Shown: positions 1-13,998, counted from the first letter of the stretch. The stretch is 64,000 nucleotides of DNA from Lycocorax pyrrhopterus obiensis (GCA_014706295.1 JACSVZ010000024.1:7297487-7361486); one strand, 5' to 3'. Notes: a model not told the origin generated them from the letters alone. Numbers and translations: made by a program.

Positions 1-1424
1 AGCACCTGCTTAGGAGAGCTGGGCTTTGTGGGATGTTGAGGGTTACCCTCCCCTTTCCAAGGACCCTTGCCAGCCATGAGGCAGGACCACCTTCCTCTGG
101 CAAGGCTCCCCCCTTTCAGGGTCTGCAAAGCTGACAGGCAGGAGCCTTATTTTTCCTGGAGCCCCACTGGATGTGAAGGCTGTGGGTACCCATTTGGGGT
201 GTCCTCAGCTCCTATTTGCTTTGGGAATGGATTGATTCATTGTCCTGTGCCCTGGGACAGAGCCGGCTCAGACAGAGAGGATGATTTGCTACAATTTTGG
301 GTACATTTGGCTCCAGAGGGACTGAGCAGGGGACACAGGACATGGAGGAGAGGCCAGCAGCTTGTTCAATCCTGGAGATGGGGTATTCCGTCTGCGCAGA
401 GCTCTGCCAGCATCAAACTCCTGCAGTGCTGAAGCATCCAGACATTTCATCAAGAGCCTCATAAAAATGCCCAGGAGGGAATTAATGGCTTTTCATTCAT
501 CCCATGTTTCAGATGGTAACCAGCTCCAGGGCCACTGAGCAGGGAGGCAGGAACAATGTGCTGTGGGTTTCTGTCCTCATGGTGTGAGGTGGCCGTGGTC
601 CTGGCTTTGTCCCACAGGGCTGGTGGGATGGGTAAAGGCAGGAATTGGGAGCACAGGGATAGATTTAATAAGAATATCTTGGGTCCTGCGTTTTGGATGC
701 ATCAGTCTCCTTACCTGGAGGGTGTTCCCATTCCTGCAATGGTTTTACAAGCCCAGGCAGGACAGAGGGGGACGTCCTGCATCTGTGTGTGGTCCAGAAT
801 ACAGGATTTAAACACCTTCCTGGGTGAAAACAGCCTCCCAGACCCAGAGTGAGGTGTTGAGTATCTGCTGTGCCCAGCTCTGACGCAGGCCGGCTGCTGA
901 TCTCTCCCAGCGGGAAGGAAACATCAGGTTGGGGAGTGTAAAATAGCTTTTAGCGTGTCTGAGGAGCTCTCTGGAAGAGAACTCATCCCTTCACTTGGCT
1001 CCCGGCATGGCCAGAGCCCCCACACTGACCCCTTTCCAATGGGTTATCTGCAAAAGACTAATTATCCTGGCAGGTTCCAGCAAACACGTCCTCTCAGCTC
1101 AGCTACAGCATTTCTTTATAATTTTTTTTCAGCTGCAATGTTAAAAATAAACCCAGTGGACACATAAAACAAATGGAAAATCTTTAAAGGGCTTTGGTGT
1201 TCATATACCTGCTCTCAGCTGTTGCTGCTCCAGCTGCCAAGCCCAGCTGCTGCCATGGATGGAGTTCTCAAAATTGGGGAAACTGAGGCAGAGGAGGCAT
1301 GTTGGAGGGGAGACCATCACCCTATTGCAGTGAATGGAGTCCGGTGGGTCTGGCAGGTCCTGAACCCCAGCACTGGTGCCGGGAATTCTCTCTGCATCCT
1401 GAGTTTGGTCAATGCCATTTTATC

Positions 1425-1626
1425 TTCCCTGGGAGGATGGCGAGGCCCTGGCACAGGATGCCCAGAGAAGCTGTGGCTGCCCCATCCTTGGAAGTGTCCA
1501 AGGCCAGGTTGGATGGGGCTTGGAGCAACCTGTGATAGTGGAAGGTGTCCCCGCCCATGGCAGGGGTTGGAACGGGATGAGCTTTAAGCTCCCTTCCAGT
1601 CTAAACCACTCTGTGATTCTGTGATC
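1425..1626 (+). mobile_element. CR1 LINE 3' fragment
   Basis: The segment carries the CR1 3' region: 'GCCCAGAGAAGCTGTGG', a GGCTTGGAGCAACCTG core and a tail of ATTCTGTG-type units. It is 5' truncated, the usual state of bird CR1 copies. It creates spurious short open frames. Confidence 0.9.
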
Positions 1627-2387
1627 TTGGATCGAGTCCTGCTCTCCTGCAGGGATTGCTTCTCTTAGGAAATTCTCTGTGGCAATGCCTTAGCTCTTAA
1701 TTTCTCCCCCACACCCTGAAAAATAAATAATATATCAAATTGAGGCGGTGAGAGCAATGCTGAGGCTGTCGAGGAGCACAATTCATGTTGCTCCTTTGGT
1801 TGCTGAGCTGAGGTCCATCCAAGGGGATTTACAGCTGGAGCCACCAACGGCGGTGTTTCGATTTACTCAGAAACCGCAAACTTGACAGTGTATTTCATGG
1901 TGAGAAGACCCTCTTCTCTGGAATTTATTGGTTTTAATTAAAAGGGACATAAAAATAATGTGCAGGAGCCGTGAATCTGCTCTGACCGGACTCCAGTCAA
2001 AATCCATGGCAATCTCTGGAGGTTAATGGAGGAGAAACAGGGGAGATGAGTTTTCCATTAATATTTTTGGGAATTCAGAAGGACACTGAGACTCTCTAAG
2101 TGTCTCTCACCTTGCCATGATACTGTTAGGGAGAGCCTTGCCCTGGAGCTCTGGTGACACTGGGATGGCTGTGTCCTCTGCTGAGGTGGGAGCCAGGGCA
2201 GCTCTGCCGGGTATAGAACTATGATAGAAATATACAAATATCTAAAATATAAATATCTAAAAATATTTTGATAATTTGATATAATTTCCAGTTTGGCAGC
2301 CAGCTTGAGCCCTGCCTGTGACATTTCAGAGCTGTGATGCAGAGAGGGGAAACTCCATTTTTGATTCCCCCTCCATAGTGCCTATCT

Positions 2388-2520
2388 TCATAGAATCATG
2401 AAATGATTTGGGTGGGAAGGGACCTTAAAACCCATCTAATTCCACTCCTTGCCACTAGACCAGGTTGCTCCAAGCTCCATCCAGCCTGGCCTTGGACACT
2501 TCCAGGGATGGAAGTGTTCC
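2388..2520 (-). mobile_element. CR1 LINE 3' fragment, reverse orientation
   Basis: It begins with the complement of the CR1 tail (catagaatcat), followed by gggaagggaccttaaaa and the complemented 'GGTTGCTCCAAGCTCCATCC' core. It is about 130 bp and truncated. Confidence 0.9.
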
Positions 2521-3572
2521 ATTTTTAATGGATTTTTGCCCCAAATCTGAAGAAGCAGTGCTGGGAACACCAAGTGCATTGGCTTTCAGTTGGGGTGAAA
2601 GTGGTTTTTGGCAAGAGGAGCAGCCCTCAATGTCACACCATGGGTTCTCCTGCTTCTCTTGCAGTCTCTGTGCTGCTCTCTTGCGTCCTAATGCTACACA
2701 AGCAGGATTTTTTTTTTTTGTGCAGGGTTTTGTTTTTAGAGCAAATACTGCACAGACCTGGAGCTCAGCATCTGCAATCAATCCTGGGGATGGGGATTGG
2801 CTGAAATGCCACCATAGGTGCTGCATCCTGGTCCCAGTGTTGTCCATGGCCTTTCCTAAATCCCACATGAACTGGTGCTGGATGGTACCTATAGACAGGC
2901 ACACACTATGTGTGCTGGCACCACTTTCTCCATCCCATTTCCTGCTTTTCCACTCACATTCACAAAACCATTTCATAGGGCTCTGTTGATGGAATATCCC
3001 TGGATTCTCAAGAGGAGCCAAAATTGTTGGGACAGCAAATGAATAAAACCCTCAACAAATCCACTACCTTAGAAGTCAAAATCAGATGCTGCTTGGAAAG
3101 CTTCTGGAATGTTTCACCTGCACCCTGCCAAGAGAAGGAATTATTTGCATGGCTTTGCTCTTAGTAGTGAATGCAAGCCTTCCTGGGAGGAAGGAAGGAA
3201 TGTGGTGGCAATGGCTGCTGTTGAGCCCACGAGCTCCCTTCCTCTCCTCTTCCTTTCCAGACAGTAAAACTGTCTGCCCTCGGGGGTGTGAACTTATAGT
3301 GGGGTCTGCAGGCCAAGCCTAAAAATAAGAGGATGTGTAACAGGAGCTGGGAGAGGGATCATGGTGCGGGAGAGAGCTGGGCTAACAAGGCAGACCTGGG
3401 CAGAGCAGAGTCAGTGCAAAAAGGAGGAGCCTCCTCAGGCTGAGCTGATGGGATTTTCCGGGTCAAAGATGGGAAACTGGAGACGGGATGTAGGCTCCCA
3501 CAAAGCTGGAAATCCAGGCAACTGCTGCACCTCCCAGAAAACAACATGTGAAAAGAGCAGGGTTATGTTTGT

Positions 3573-3622
3573 ACCATCCATCCATCCATCCATCCATCCA
3601 TCCATCCATCCATCCATCCATT
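3573..3622. repeat. (CCAT)n microsatellite
   Basis: About eleven tandem CCAT units followed by a degenerate pyrimidine-rich stretch. Similar tetranucleotide units recur, in GGAT form, near the other end of the window. Confidence 0.95.
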
Positions 3623-6600
3623 CTTCTATCCTGCCATCCTTCCACCCTTCCCCCTTCCTTCCCCTTATAGAAGTGATGCACCAACCCTTGCAGAGGGATT
3701 TACCAGCCTCTCCTCCTCCCCTTGAGCTGCTGTCACTGTTCTCCAGGGTCTGATCCCACCCATCCCAACTCAGAAAACCAAGTAGTCAGCACAATGGGGG
3801 CACCAGGATGGAGCTCAGCTTGTGGTGAACCACTTTGTGGGAGGGCTCCATTGGCATCTATCTCCCCTCACTTATAAGGATGAGCCAGGACATGTGCAGA
3901 ATCACACCTTGGGGAATTGCAGCAGAAAATGTCACTTTGTTTTCTGTAGATCTGAGATGTTTTGGGGCTTGGGAGAGAATGGACCAGGTGCTCCATGAGC
4001 ATCAGCCCAACTGCACTGGTAACCACCGAGCTACGAGTCCAGGCTGCTCCCCCATCTCCCCAGGGCTCATCACTTCCCCTCCCTCCACTGACAGCTCCAG
4101 ATAAATCGGCCTTGAAGAGGAAAATGGGCTGATTTGTGTGTTTTGTTTTCCCATGTCAACATATCTGAGTGTTTTCATACCTTGCGGGGCAGCTGCTGCA
4201 AAGAACAAAGCCCATCCGTCAGGGGAGTTAAAATTAGATGAGATTCTTCTCTGCCTCGCCATTCTGCGTGGCTGCATGTGAGGTGGGGGGTTTGCAGCTT
4301 TATTTCCTCAGCATTGTGTGTGGAGAGGCTGTCTCTGAGGGCAAGGTGTTTGCACACTGACATGGCCAGAGTCTGCGTTGAGTCCAGAGGCTGGATGGAA
4401 AATCTCTGCTCACCACCTTGCAGGCAACAATCCCTCTCCCAGAGGTCAGTGATGTCTCAAGGGTGGTGCCACCAGTATCCCTGAGATGTTATTGGGACAT
4501 GAGAGGGGCTGTCCCACTGCTGGGCTCAAGCTGGTGACAGTGCCAGCCTGCCTCAAGCCCGCTGCTCCCACCCAAGGCTGGGGGCAGCAGGGCTCCTTAC
4601 AAATAAGGGGTGAGTGTGTCTGCTGGTTCATCCTTTTCCATGAAAAATGCCTCCAAAATGATGATTATTTAATCGGAGGGGTTAATGAGCCCTTTTCCTT
4701 CACTCAGGCTTATGCCTGGCCTCGTGGCAGTGACAGGGACAGGGACAGCGATAGCGAGTGGCTTGTGGGCACCAAGCTGTGCTGGCAGTGAAGGAAGGAC
4801 GGGCATCACACCCCATCCCCAGGGAACTCAATCCCCACAGGAGAATTTTCCCTGATTGTTGCTTATTTAGGTATTTTCACCACCCCACCGCCCCCCTCTG
4901 TGCTGCCTTTGTCTGACAATGGAGCACTGATTGGGAACTGGCAGTGTCTCCCTGGATTTTGGGGAGCTGGAAGCCTGAACTGTGCCCCCCTCAGCTGGCG
5001 CTCAGAGGTGGCAGCGCTGCTTCCATCCGATTCGCGTCGGGAGCATTAACAGCCTGTGAGTCATCTCATAAATGAAACATCGTGGGAAGGGGGGGGATCC
5101 AGGGTGGGATGCTGCTCCCAGACAGAGCCGAGCTGGAAAAATAAAGCTTTTTGCTGCTGGTGGAAGGAATTGGTGTCAATGTGACCCCCTGGGCTCACCG
5201 AGGGGCTGGGTTTTCCTGGACAGGGAGCAGGTCCTTTGAGACTGAGACATGGGGACCATGTGTCCTGGTGCCTGGGGCTGGTCATGACATGATGGAGGGC
5301 CAAGGACCCTGTGCACATGGACAGACACACATGTAGCACTACCAAGGGACAGAGAGGAGTGTTAGGGCTGGGTTTCCCAAGGGATACGGCCTGTTTGTCT
5401 GTCTCCTGTGAGTCTGATGGGAGATTTGCCAGTGTCTGTTACTGTACCAGCCCGATGGCGGTTAGACCCACGCCAGCTGTGGCTTAAACCCCCCGGGCCA
5501 CCTTCCACCATCCTGATCATGGAGGAGGCAGGTTTCTCAGCATATAAATGTTACATTTTCTGCAGCTTTTTAGCTCCAAGACACAGTGCAGGGGGGATGA
5601 TCCTGCCATCACCCGCAGCCCTGGGTGCCAGTGCCAGGATGGGATGGACATGTGGCTCTTCAGCTTATTGATTCACCTCCTTGGAGGGCTCTGGAGATGC
5701 TGGGGAGATAGCGGGTCTCGTCTTTGATGTTGGGAATCCAGGTCAGCTGCAATCCTGCTGCTCTCTAACTGTGCCAAACCACAGAGCACAGCTTCAGTGC
5801 CTCTCACTCTGGACTCAGACCCCAGGTCTTCCCTCCACTTTTTCATGCTCCTGCAAAAGTCCATGGGATGATTTGGTTTGGGGTTGGGAGAGGACAGGAA
5901 ACCTCCTTTCAGTGGAAACCTGGTGGAAAAGCACAGGAAGGTTTGGATCAGTTTTGGTTTGGGGCTGAAGGATTGAGATTTGGGTGGTTTGGATCTGGAG
6001 GCATCAGGCGCTGCAGAAAGAATCAGCTCCCACCAGCTTTTTGTTTTCGTGCCAGTCATTCTCTGCCAGGACCCAAGATGTGGAGGTCAGGGAAGCAACG
6101 GCATGGGAGCGGTGGTGGTTACAGGGTGTTTTAAACATGTGATTAAGGCTCTTTCCTGGTTATCTTGGAGATCTCCATATCCTGTGCTTGGTTTGGGCAG
6201 GGCGGCTGCCTGGCTGTGGGGCAGCACAGGGACCAATGTGTCCCCTCGCGGTGTGGGCTCACAGACAGCAGGTGCCGAAGTGATGCTCAGGTTTATGACA
6301 GGATCCTGGGATTTTGAAGATGCTCAGCAGGTCCTGAAGGCAGGAGTTGTTCAGGGAATCTGGCTGCAGCATCCCTCACCGGCATGGCTTTGGTCCTGGA
6401 TGTCAGGAGGCGTGATGGACGGCTCAACACTGGGGCAGGGCTCATCCCAAGAAGCTCAGCAAACCTCAGGATTTTTCCTTGACAGTTTGATCAAGCTCTG
6501 AAGGGCTCAGGAGGTGGGATCAGCCAGAGCCACACTGGATGCAGCTGTGGCCAGAGATGGGGCAAAGCTCTTTGGTCATCAGCTGCCTGCTTTACACGGA

Positions 6601-9344
6601 GCTCATCCCTGACTTGTCTGAGCTGGATCTCCAGCCAACAGCATCACTTGTTTGTTGGTGATGAACATTCCTGGTGATGCCACCCCTGATGCAGCTGCCT
6701 TCAGGGATTCCTCCTCCAGCCCTTTATCAGCACCGGGGATCTTGCTTTGCTTCAGTTCCCAGCATGATACCATCAGGTGTCTGCTCCCATCTGTCCTGGC
6801 TGGTCCTAGTGGCCTTGGGAGAGCACCCAGGGAGGGCAGCATGCCCTCCATCCACAGGGACACAGATGGTGGCTGCCCAATGCTGTATTTTTCCAAGACG
6901 GCCACCTGCTTCCCTCCCTGCTGCCAGGGGCAATGCCAAGCCATGGGGCAGAACCTCTGCCGGCATTCCCAGTCCATCAACCAGCACTGGGAGCCTCTGG
7001 AGAGCAGACGGGATGGCATGGCTCTTCCACCGTCATGGGAAAAGCAAGAGGCATCAGGAAAAGGAGTTTCCCATCAGTGCTGGGAAATCTCTGGCTCTGT
7101 TTGTACACTGCCATGAGAGCACCACTGATACCCCAATGTTGGGTGCTTTGGCCATCCTGGGGGTGGGCTCCCAATCCAGGATGAGGATAGGGAACAGGAA
7201 AGAGCTAGAGGAAGAGGAGCAGTGACAGCAAAGGCTGCTGTGCTCAGCCTCTCCCAGCTTCAAAGGCAGCTCCCCCTCCTCCAGCCTCTCCAGCCTGCAG
7301 AACCTCAGACAGCTGATCAGAGAAGGTGATTTCTCTCCCTCTTTTCTTTCTTCTTCTGAAAGGCACAAAACCCCCTCTTTCACCCCCTGTATCTTGCAAA
7401 AGTGCTGGATCTTCCTCCCACCCTCTCCCACTCTTCCTCTCTGAAAATATCCCAGCCTAGCAGGAAGCCAGGGACAGACTCCAGCCACATCATTGTCCCC
7501 TTCCTGAATGCCTCTGCTTTGGGAAGATATTTTCAGGGAAGATTTCCTCTCTGATTATCAGATTGGGGCCATTTTTTTTTCTTAAGACCCCTTTTAGAGC
7601 TGTAAACCTGCTGGGCTCAGCTGGGCTGTCCCCAGGGAGCACTTGGCCAGCCTGGCCTGTGGTTAAATGAAGACTAGTAATAAGGAAAAATTGAAAGCAG
7701 TGATTTAATGATTGGAACAGCTCTTCTTCCACAGCTATCTGTCTGCCTGTCTAAATATAGATATATATTTTCTAAACACAAAGTGCCAACATCCCTGCTC
7801 CAAGACGGGTGAAGCAGCTGAGAGCCAAACACAAGGATTTAAAAGAGCAATATTAAATAACTGATGTCCAATGAAAGCCTTAGGCAGAAGGAAATGCTCT
7901 GCCAAGAGATACTTATTTATATGGAGAGGAAAACAGCTGGAAACAGGTTTTTTCCTCTCTCCCAAGGTTTCAGCTTCAGCAGTTTGAGGGAGAGGATGTT
8001 TGATGTGTAAATCCCTTCCTGCTGCCAGGTTTGGCAGAGGCAGAGCCACATCAGGAGCAGCCCTGGCTCAGGGAGGTGTTGGCTTAGATAAAATGTTGTT
8101 GATTTAAAGGATTTTTTTTTATTATTTGGGTTTTTAACTTGCCCTTCTTGGCTTGGCCTCCCATGGCACAGTAGGGAGCAAAACTTGGTTGGGGGCGGCC
8201 ACAGTTCCCAGGAGCTGCCGTCCTGTCCCCACTGAGAAGCAACATACACACATCCATATGGATGTGGCAGGATGACTGGGAGCACCGGAGCAGCAATGTT
8301 GCCAGGGATGAAGGGAGGCAGTGTTTGCCCGTAACCACCTTCAAGGTGATGCTCCAGCCTAATTCCCAATCCTGGAGTGGATCTTTCCCATCAGCCTGAT
8401 GGAAAGACCCATCCTCCTCCCTTCTACTAATAATTGCACTCCATTAACAACTTGAATGTTCTAGGCTAAGTGTTCCCATTTCTCCCATAAATGAAGCCCT
8501 TCTTGCCCATCCAAGAGAACACCCTCTCCTCCCTGAGGCTGTGGGACCAGAGCTGGGGGTGGGTGCCAAGGGGACAATTTCTATTCCTTGCTGTAACCAA
8601 GATGTCTTCTGAGTGAAGCAATTTTTCCTCTTGCCTTGTGCTTCTACCTTCTCCGTATTCAAACACAGCCGGGATCCTCGGAGGGCCTGGATGACTCACC
8701 ACGGCAGAGATGTCAGGGCATTAGCACGATTCCTCCCTGGGCTCTGCATCTCCCACCACCAGCAGTTTTTGTATTCCAAATATCTCTTCTGCCGCGAGGA
8801 AATGTCACGTTTACCTGCAAAATGGCTGGGCAGAGGGAGCACATCGAGGGGACAGCAGGGATGGGTGCTGAACCAGAGAGGGTGGTGTAGGGATCACAGG
8901 GATGCGAGGACACGTGGAGTGTCACAGCCTTACTGATGGCAGCATGACACACGTCTCCCCAATGCAATTAGTGCCCTCATCCCGAGTTATAGCTGGGAGA
9001 TGCAGTGGGTGCCTCCTCCATGGCTGCTCTGTCGCCCCTTTCCCCACAGCCCCAGCACTGTGGTGGGCGCAGTTGGCTCACTAATTATACGCCATGCCTG
9101 GGCAGGCTGCATTGCACAGTGCTATTAATTAGCATTTGCTTCCCTGATGGTTGCTGACCCTGCCAGAGTTGGGAATAAATTGGCTGCTGTGGGTAATGGG
9201 CTTGCTGCGAGTGGCCGGCAGTGGCACAGCTCCTGGGTAATGGCATCATTACAGGACGAGCTATTTATATTCCCATTTTGGAAAGACAAGGCAGTTTGTT
9301 GGAAGAATGTGGCCCTCGGTGCCAGCCGCTCTCGACTTTCAGGC

Positions 9345-9770
9345 TTCCGGGGACCTTGGAGAAAAGGCAAAGAGCTGAGACAGTTGGGATTGTTCAGCCT
9401 GGAAAAGAGGCTTTGAGGTCACCTAATTGTGGCCTTCCAGTGCCTGAAGGAGCTGACAAGAAAGATGGAGAGGTACTATTTACAAGGGTCTGGAGTGACA
9501 GGACTAGGGGGAATGGCTTTCCACTGCCAGAGGGCAGGGTTAGATGGGATATTGGGAAGAAATTCTTCCCTGTGAGGGTTGTGAGGCCCTGACACAGGGT
9601 GCCCAGAGAAGCTGTGGCTGCCCCATCCCTGGAAGTGTCCAAGGCCAGGTTGAACGGGGCTTGGAGCAACCTGGGATAGTGGACGGTGTCCCTGCCCATG
9701 GCAGGGGGTGGAACTGGATGAGTTTTAAGGTCCCCTCACACTCCAACAACTCTGTGATTCTGTGACTGTG
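9345..9770 (+). mobile_element. CR1 LINE 3' fragment, the longest in the window
   Basis: About 425 bp of CR1 3' sequence: TTGTTCAGCCTGGAAAAGAG, GGAATGGCTTTCCACTGCCAGAGGG-like text, the GAAGAAATTCTTCCCTGTGAG box, the GGCTTGGAGCAACCTGGG core and an ATTCTGTG tail. The 5' end is ragged around 9345-9360. Confidence 0.93.
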
Positions 9771-11987
9771 GAAGGGGGCACCGGTATGGCCAGGGGAAGA
9801 GCTTGGGACCTGTCCAACCTGCCCTCCTGGGGCATTTTTCCTCAATAAATAATTGACCAGGGGCTAGGAGACTCTGGGATGGTGCAAAACAGGTGCAAAG
9901 ATACTTTGGGGACATTACAAGCAAATCAAGGTTAGAAAATGTGCAAAGAACATTTTTCCTCTGCAACATAAGCCCTGCCCAGTCCACGCCTTTGGATGAG
10001 GAGGATCACGGAGTGGGGATGAGCCCGAATATCCCATTGGGCCCCCCAGGCACCTCCTCTTTCCCATCACCTTGGGTGCTCTACCCGCACTAGACCTGTC
10101 CTAAACCATGTTAATCTGTAGAGCAAACCCCCCCTGCTCACCAGCTCTGTCCTCCAGCCACCTGACACTTCATTATATCACTCAAGATTAATCTGCGGCT
10201 CCTAATTGCCGAGCGCCCGAGAGCTCCTGGCAGGGAGGAAAAAAAAGTGTCAGGCAAAAAAGCCAATGTGGTTTTTTTTTTTCCTCTGCAATATTTAGGT
10301 CAACCTACTGATGTGGGAAGCACAGGAGATGGGAATTTGTGCGGTTTGAGGGAGTTGGGGGGTTTTACAGCATTTATTGGAGTTTTTCCCCCTGGTGTCT
10401 CCTCCATCCTGTCTGTAAGAGGGAAGAATGTGCATGATTCCAGCTGAAAGTGAGGAAAAACTGTATTTCGTGGAGAGATTTTTGCTTTTGATGGGGGATC
10501 TTTGCTCAGTTCTCTGCCTATTCAGCTAAAGACAAGCATTGTGATTTTAGGAAGGCTGAGATCAAAGTGCTCTGCAGACTCAGCAAACCTCTCTGGCCAG
10601 GAAACAAAAGGGCACGGGATTTTTCTTTAGGAAAAGTATATTCTGTAATTTTCCATGCAACACATTTCACTTTAGAAGTAAAGGTTTGGGTCCAGTTTGG
10701 GCTCTTTCGATGCTTTTAATCATCACAAAGCCTGGGCTGCAGAATCGCAGCCATACACCTCGACAAATCATTTCCTTCCAATGGACTGCAAACACTGCAG
10801 ATGAAAACTGATTTTCCCCTTTCTTTTTTTTCAGGAAAAACACCCCAAAGCAAATACCCAGTCAGCTCAAATCCATGGCTTTGCTCAGAGTATTTTGGCT
10901 TGCTTGAAGATCCAGGCTGGATCATGTGGCTGTCCTGGGCAATCACTAGTTTTTTTCAGAGCTGCTCCAAAGCAGTTGAATCACTCACATCAAGGAAGAA
11001 CAATGAAAGAAAGGAAATTCCATTTGTATCCCAGACTGGGCCTGGAACCAGAATTGGGAGGCTCAGCAGTTTTTTCCTCCTATTTCAGTGTTATTTGTGT
11101 GTCATTCAATGCCCGGAGTGTCCTGCCAGATACCCCTGCCTGGTTCCTCCAGGTGTTTAGGGACCACCATACCACTGCATCCTTTGACAACCGCCTCTAA
11201 GGAATCCACACCCAAAGTCCTGCATCCCCCATCTTCCCCTGCCCCTGTAGCAGAGGCAGCACCTTGTGCTTAGGAAAACCAATGCTTCAGGTTTATTAAA
11301 ACAAAAAGCTGAATAAAAAGCCCAGAGTCTGGAAGGCTTTGGCTGAGCCACAGCTCAAAGTAAGTGCAGCAGCTGAGGTTTCCCTAAAAAATTTAGGGTC
11401 TCTATAGCTCTTGCCTTCACTTAGCATCAAGTCCCAGGCTGGTGCACGGTCTGCTTGGCTTTTGGGGTACTGACCAGCCTTCTGAGATTTGGGGAAGAGC
11501 TGTTGGAGTCCAAGTATTGGGGGGCACATTGGGCACCTTTCCCAGGTCACCAAGGCACAGGGAGTTTTCTGGACTCCCCCCAACCCATACAGCACCCTCT
11601 GCATCATTTCTGCCCTCCCTAAACCACCCAATGCTATGTTTTCCTGCTTTTTAAAGGAAGTCAGCCCAATTCCTGAGTAGGGCTGTCTCCTTGCCCTGTG
11701 CCCACCATGCTGAGCATCACCCCATGACATCACCCGTGGAAGCAGCCATGATGTGGAGGTGGGAGTGATGGGTGGTTTTCCCAGGAGATCTGAATCCTGT
11801 CTACTGACAACGGCAAAGTGAGTCGTGCCGAGAGCCTCTGGCTGTCACCAGATAAATATTGCCTGTGGGTTTGAGGTCTGGGGAGGCAGCAAGCACCTGT
11901 GCCTAAGGGATCATTACCTATTGATTGGAAGTAAGCATGGAAATGGGCAGGGGAATCTGCTCAGTTTGTCACAGAGGCTGCCAGTCA

Positions 11988-12165
11988 TGGAATCACGGAA
12001 TGGTTTTGGGTGGGAAGGGACCTTGAAGCTCATCCAGTTTCACCCCCTGCCATGGGCAGGGATACCTTCCACTATCCCAGGTTGCTCCAAGCCCCATCCA
12101 ACCTGGCCTTGGACACTTCCAGGGATGGGGCAGCCACAGCTGCTCTGGGCAACCTGTGCACAGCG
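11988..12165 (-). mobile_element. CR1 LINE 3' fragment, reverse orientation
   Basis: Complemented CR1 3' end, starting with atcacggaatggttttggg and running through CCAGGTTGCTCCAAGCCCCA to CACAGCTGCTCTGGGCAACC. Same subfamily style as the copy at 9345. Confidence 0.92.
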
Positions 12166-12794
12166 GGAGCACTAGGACCCACACAGAGAGGTGAAGACCA
12201 GCTCCAAAACTGCTTTAATTCAGTTCAGTTCAGAGACACAAACCGCCGCCAGCTACTTCCTTTCCAAGAAGCCCAGGTGCTTGGGAATCCCTGTCTGAGG
12301 ATCCCTCCAGGATCAGCTGTCCTGGTGGTGGACAGGACACACCACCTCCCGCTCCATCCCTGTGCAGAGTCCTGCCACTGTGCTTTGGGGGTTGGTGACC
12401 GGGGCCAGGGGAGTCATAGATGCATAAAGTGAGAGGATGGGGAAATGGGGTTGCCAAGGAAACCACAGAACAGCAAAGTGCTGGTTTTTTTCTCAAGGCT
12501 GGAAAAATGCGGGGGAGAAGGGCAGCGGCAAAGCCTCGTGCTGTGGGCAAGCTGGGGGGGGCTGGAGTATGGGGGGGTGACCCCTGGGCAAGCCAGGATT
12601 GCAAAGTAAAACTGGCCATGAGCCAGATTCTGTGGAACGGGGTGTCCCTGAGGTGGCTGAGGGCAGTCCCTGGGGAAAGGATGTGGTCTGGTGGCAGCTG
12701 TAGTGGCTGTCCCCTCACAGGGAAGCCTGGCTGGGGTTGGACACTCTGTGGGGTTATTTAAAGTGTTGCAGGTTGGAGGTTGAATATAAACACT

Positions 12795-12972
12795 CCATCA
12801 GATGGAAGACTGAGCATCTCATTGGAGTCACCATCCCTGGAGGGATTTAAAAGATGTGTCCATGTGGCACTGGGGATAGGTGGTCAGTGGCGGGCTTGGC
12901 AGTGGTGGGAGTGCAGTTGGACTCAATGATCTTGGAGGTCTTTTCCAACTGAAATGATTCTGTGATTCGTGC
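12795..12972 (+). mobile_element. CR1 LINE 3' fragment, a different subfamily
   Basis: It contains GAGGGATTTAAAAGATGTGT, then GTTGGACTCAATGATCTTGG and TTCCAACTGAAATGATTCTG, diagnostic of another CR1 3' end type. It is diverged and truncated. Confidence 0.85.
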
Positions 12973-13519
12973 AGAGACAAGCAGGGAGAGGCAGGGAGAG
13001 GCAGGAAGTGGCACCAACCTCTGCTGAAGATTTGGAGCATCCAAACCTAGAGCCTCAGGGTGGGTAAATCAACCCCTGGCAGGGACCGTAAGGGCCTCTC
13101 CATCATTGCGTGGTCACGACCAGCCCCAGGTGGGGCTGGAGCTGTGACAGAGGCCCTGAGGGCTCTTGTCTGAACCTCCTGCTTGCAGAAAGCGGGGGAG
13201 ACCAGTATTAGCATTTGCTGGTGCAGCCATGGTTCTACCTCTCCAGCACTGATGAGAAATGAGAACTGAAGTGCCCACTTCCCCAAAGTTCAAGAGAGAG
13301 CTGAGTGCTGGCAGGAGGGGCAGCTGCCAGGGATCTTCCCTGCTCCTCTTCCTCACCAGGCTGGGGGATGTGGAGGGCAGGAGGGGACCATAATTTGGGG
13401 AGGAGAGAGGGGAAAGCTCCAGGGACCTCTGGAGCTGAGGGGTGGGGAGGGATGGCAGGATATCCTGGGGGGCTCAGTCCCCAGTTTGGGACTGAAAGTT
13501 TGGGAATTGGATTTTTGAA

Positions 13520-13520
<1 letters not shown>

Positions 13521-13558
<38 letters not shown>

Positions 13559-13566
13559 CAAACACG
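13521..13566. repeat. (AC)n microsatellite
   Basis: About 20 AC dinucleotides with one GC interruption. It produces antisense CVCVCV-type false open frames. Confidence 0.97.
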
Positions 13567-13998
13567 TGTCTGTGCCCTTACTGTGGAGCAAGTCAGAGGC
13601 TCAGCCTGGGGAACAGAGCCTGTAAAGAGCTGCATACCAGAGAGCCCCTCACTGTCCCCTACCCCAGTAGCACCCACTGTGCTCCAGGGGGACACATACT
13701 GCACCCCTCCAGAAGCTGGACCATGAGCTCCTCCAGCCCAGGCAAGTGGAAAAGCTCTCCCCAGGTGTTTGGGGGGGACATCCTTTCATGGATATCAGTG
13801 GAGCCCCTGCTCTCCCAGCTCTCCAGTTGGCCTCTCCCTTTCCTCCTCTGGGATTTCCCAGAGGACCTGGGGAGGGGGCACAGGGTGACATTTTCCCTGG
13901 GGACATGTCCACAGGGGGACAGAAGGACACAAAAGGATGCCAGGAGATCCATCATAACATGTTTGGAGTCCGGCTCCCTCCGGTATCACTTAAACACC

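Larger units (their letters stand above)
1..13990. other. Intergenic region without recognisable gene
   Basis: Open frames here are short, lack recognisable domains, and several run through CR1 repeats. I see CR1 fragments, a CCAT microsatellite, an AC microsatellite and some AT-rich patches that could be regulatory. In human the neighbours beyond TCEA3 are ZNF436 and HNRNPR; nothing resembling either is visible. Untranslated exons or a non-coding RNA cannot be excluded by eye. Confidence 0.6.

Noticed and set aside
3435..3684. [12 protein letters not shown] minus-strand peptides
   Set aside because: Translation of the CCAT microsatellite.
6652..7225. Overlapping open frames of 140-183 residues
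   Set aside because: Several frames on both strands are open at once, typical of stop-poor GC-rich DNA; none has a domain.
12230..12718. 162-residue minus-strand open frame with an ATTAAA-like signal nearby
   Set aside because: No homology recognised and no supporting splice structure; could not be upheld as a gene.
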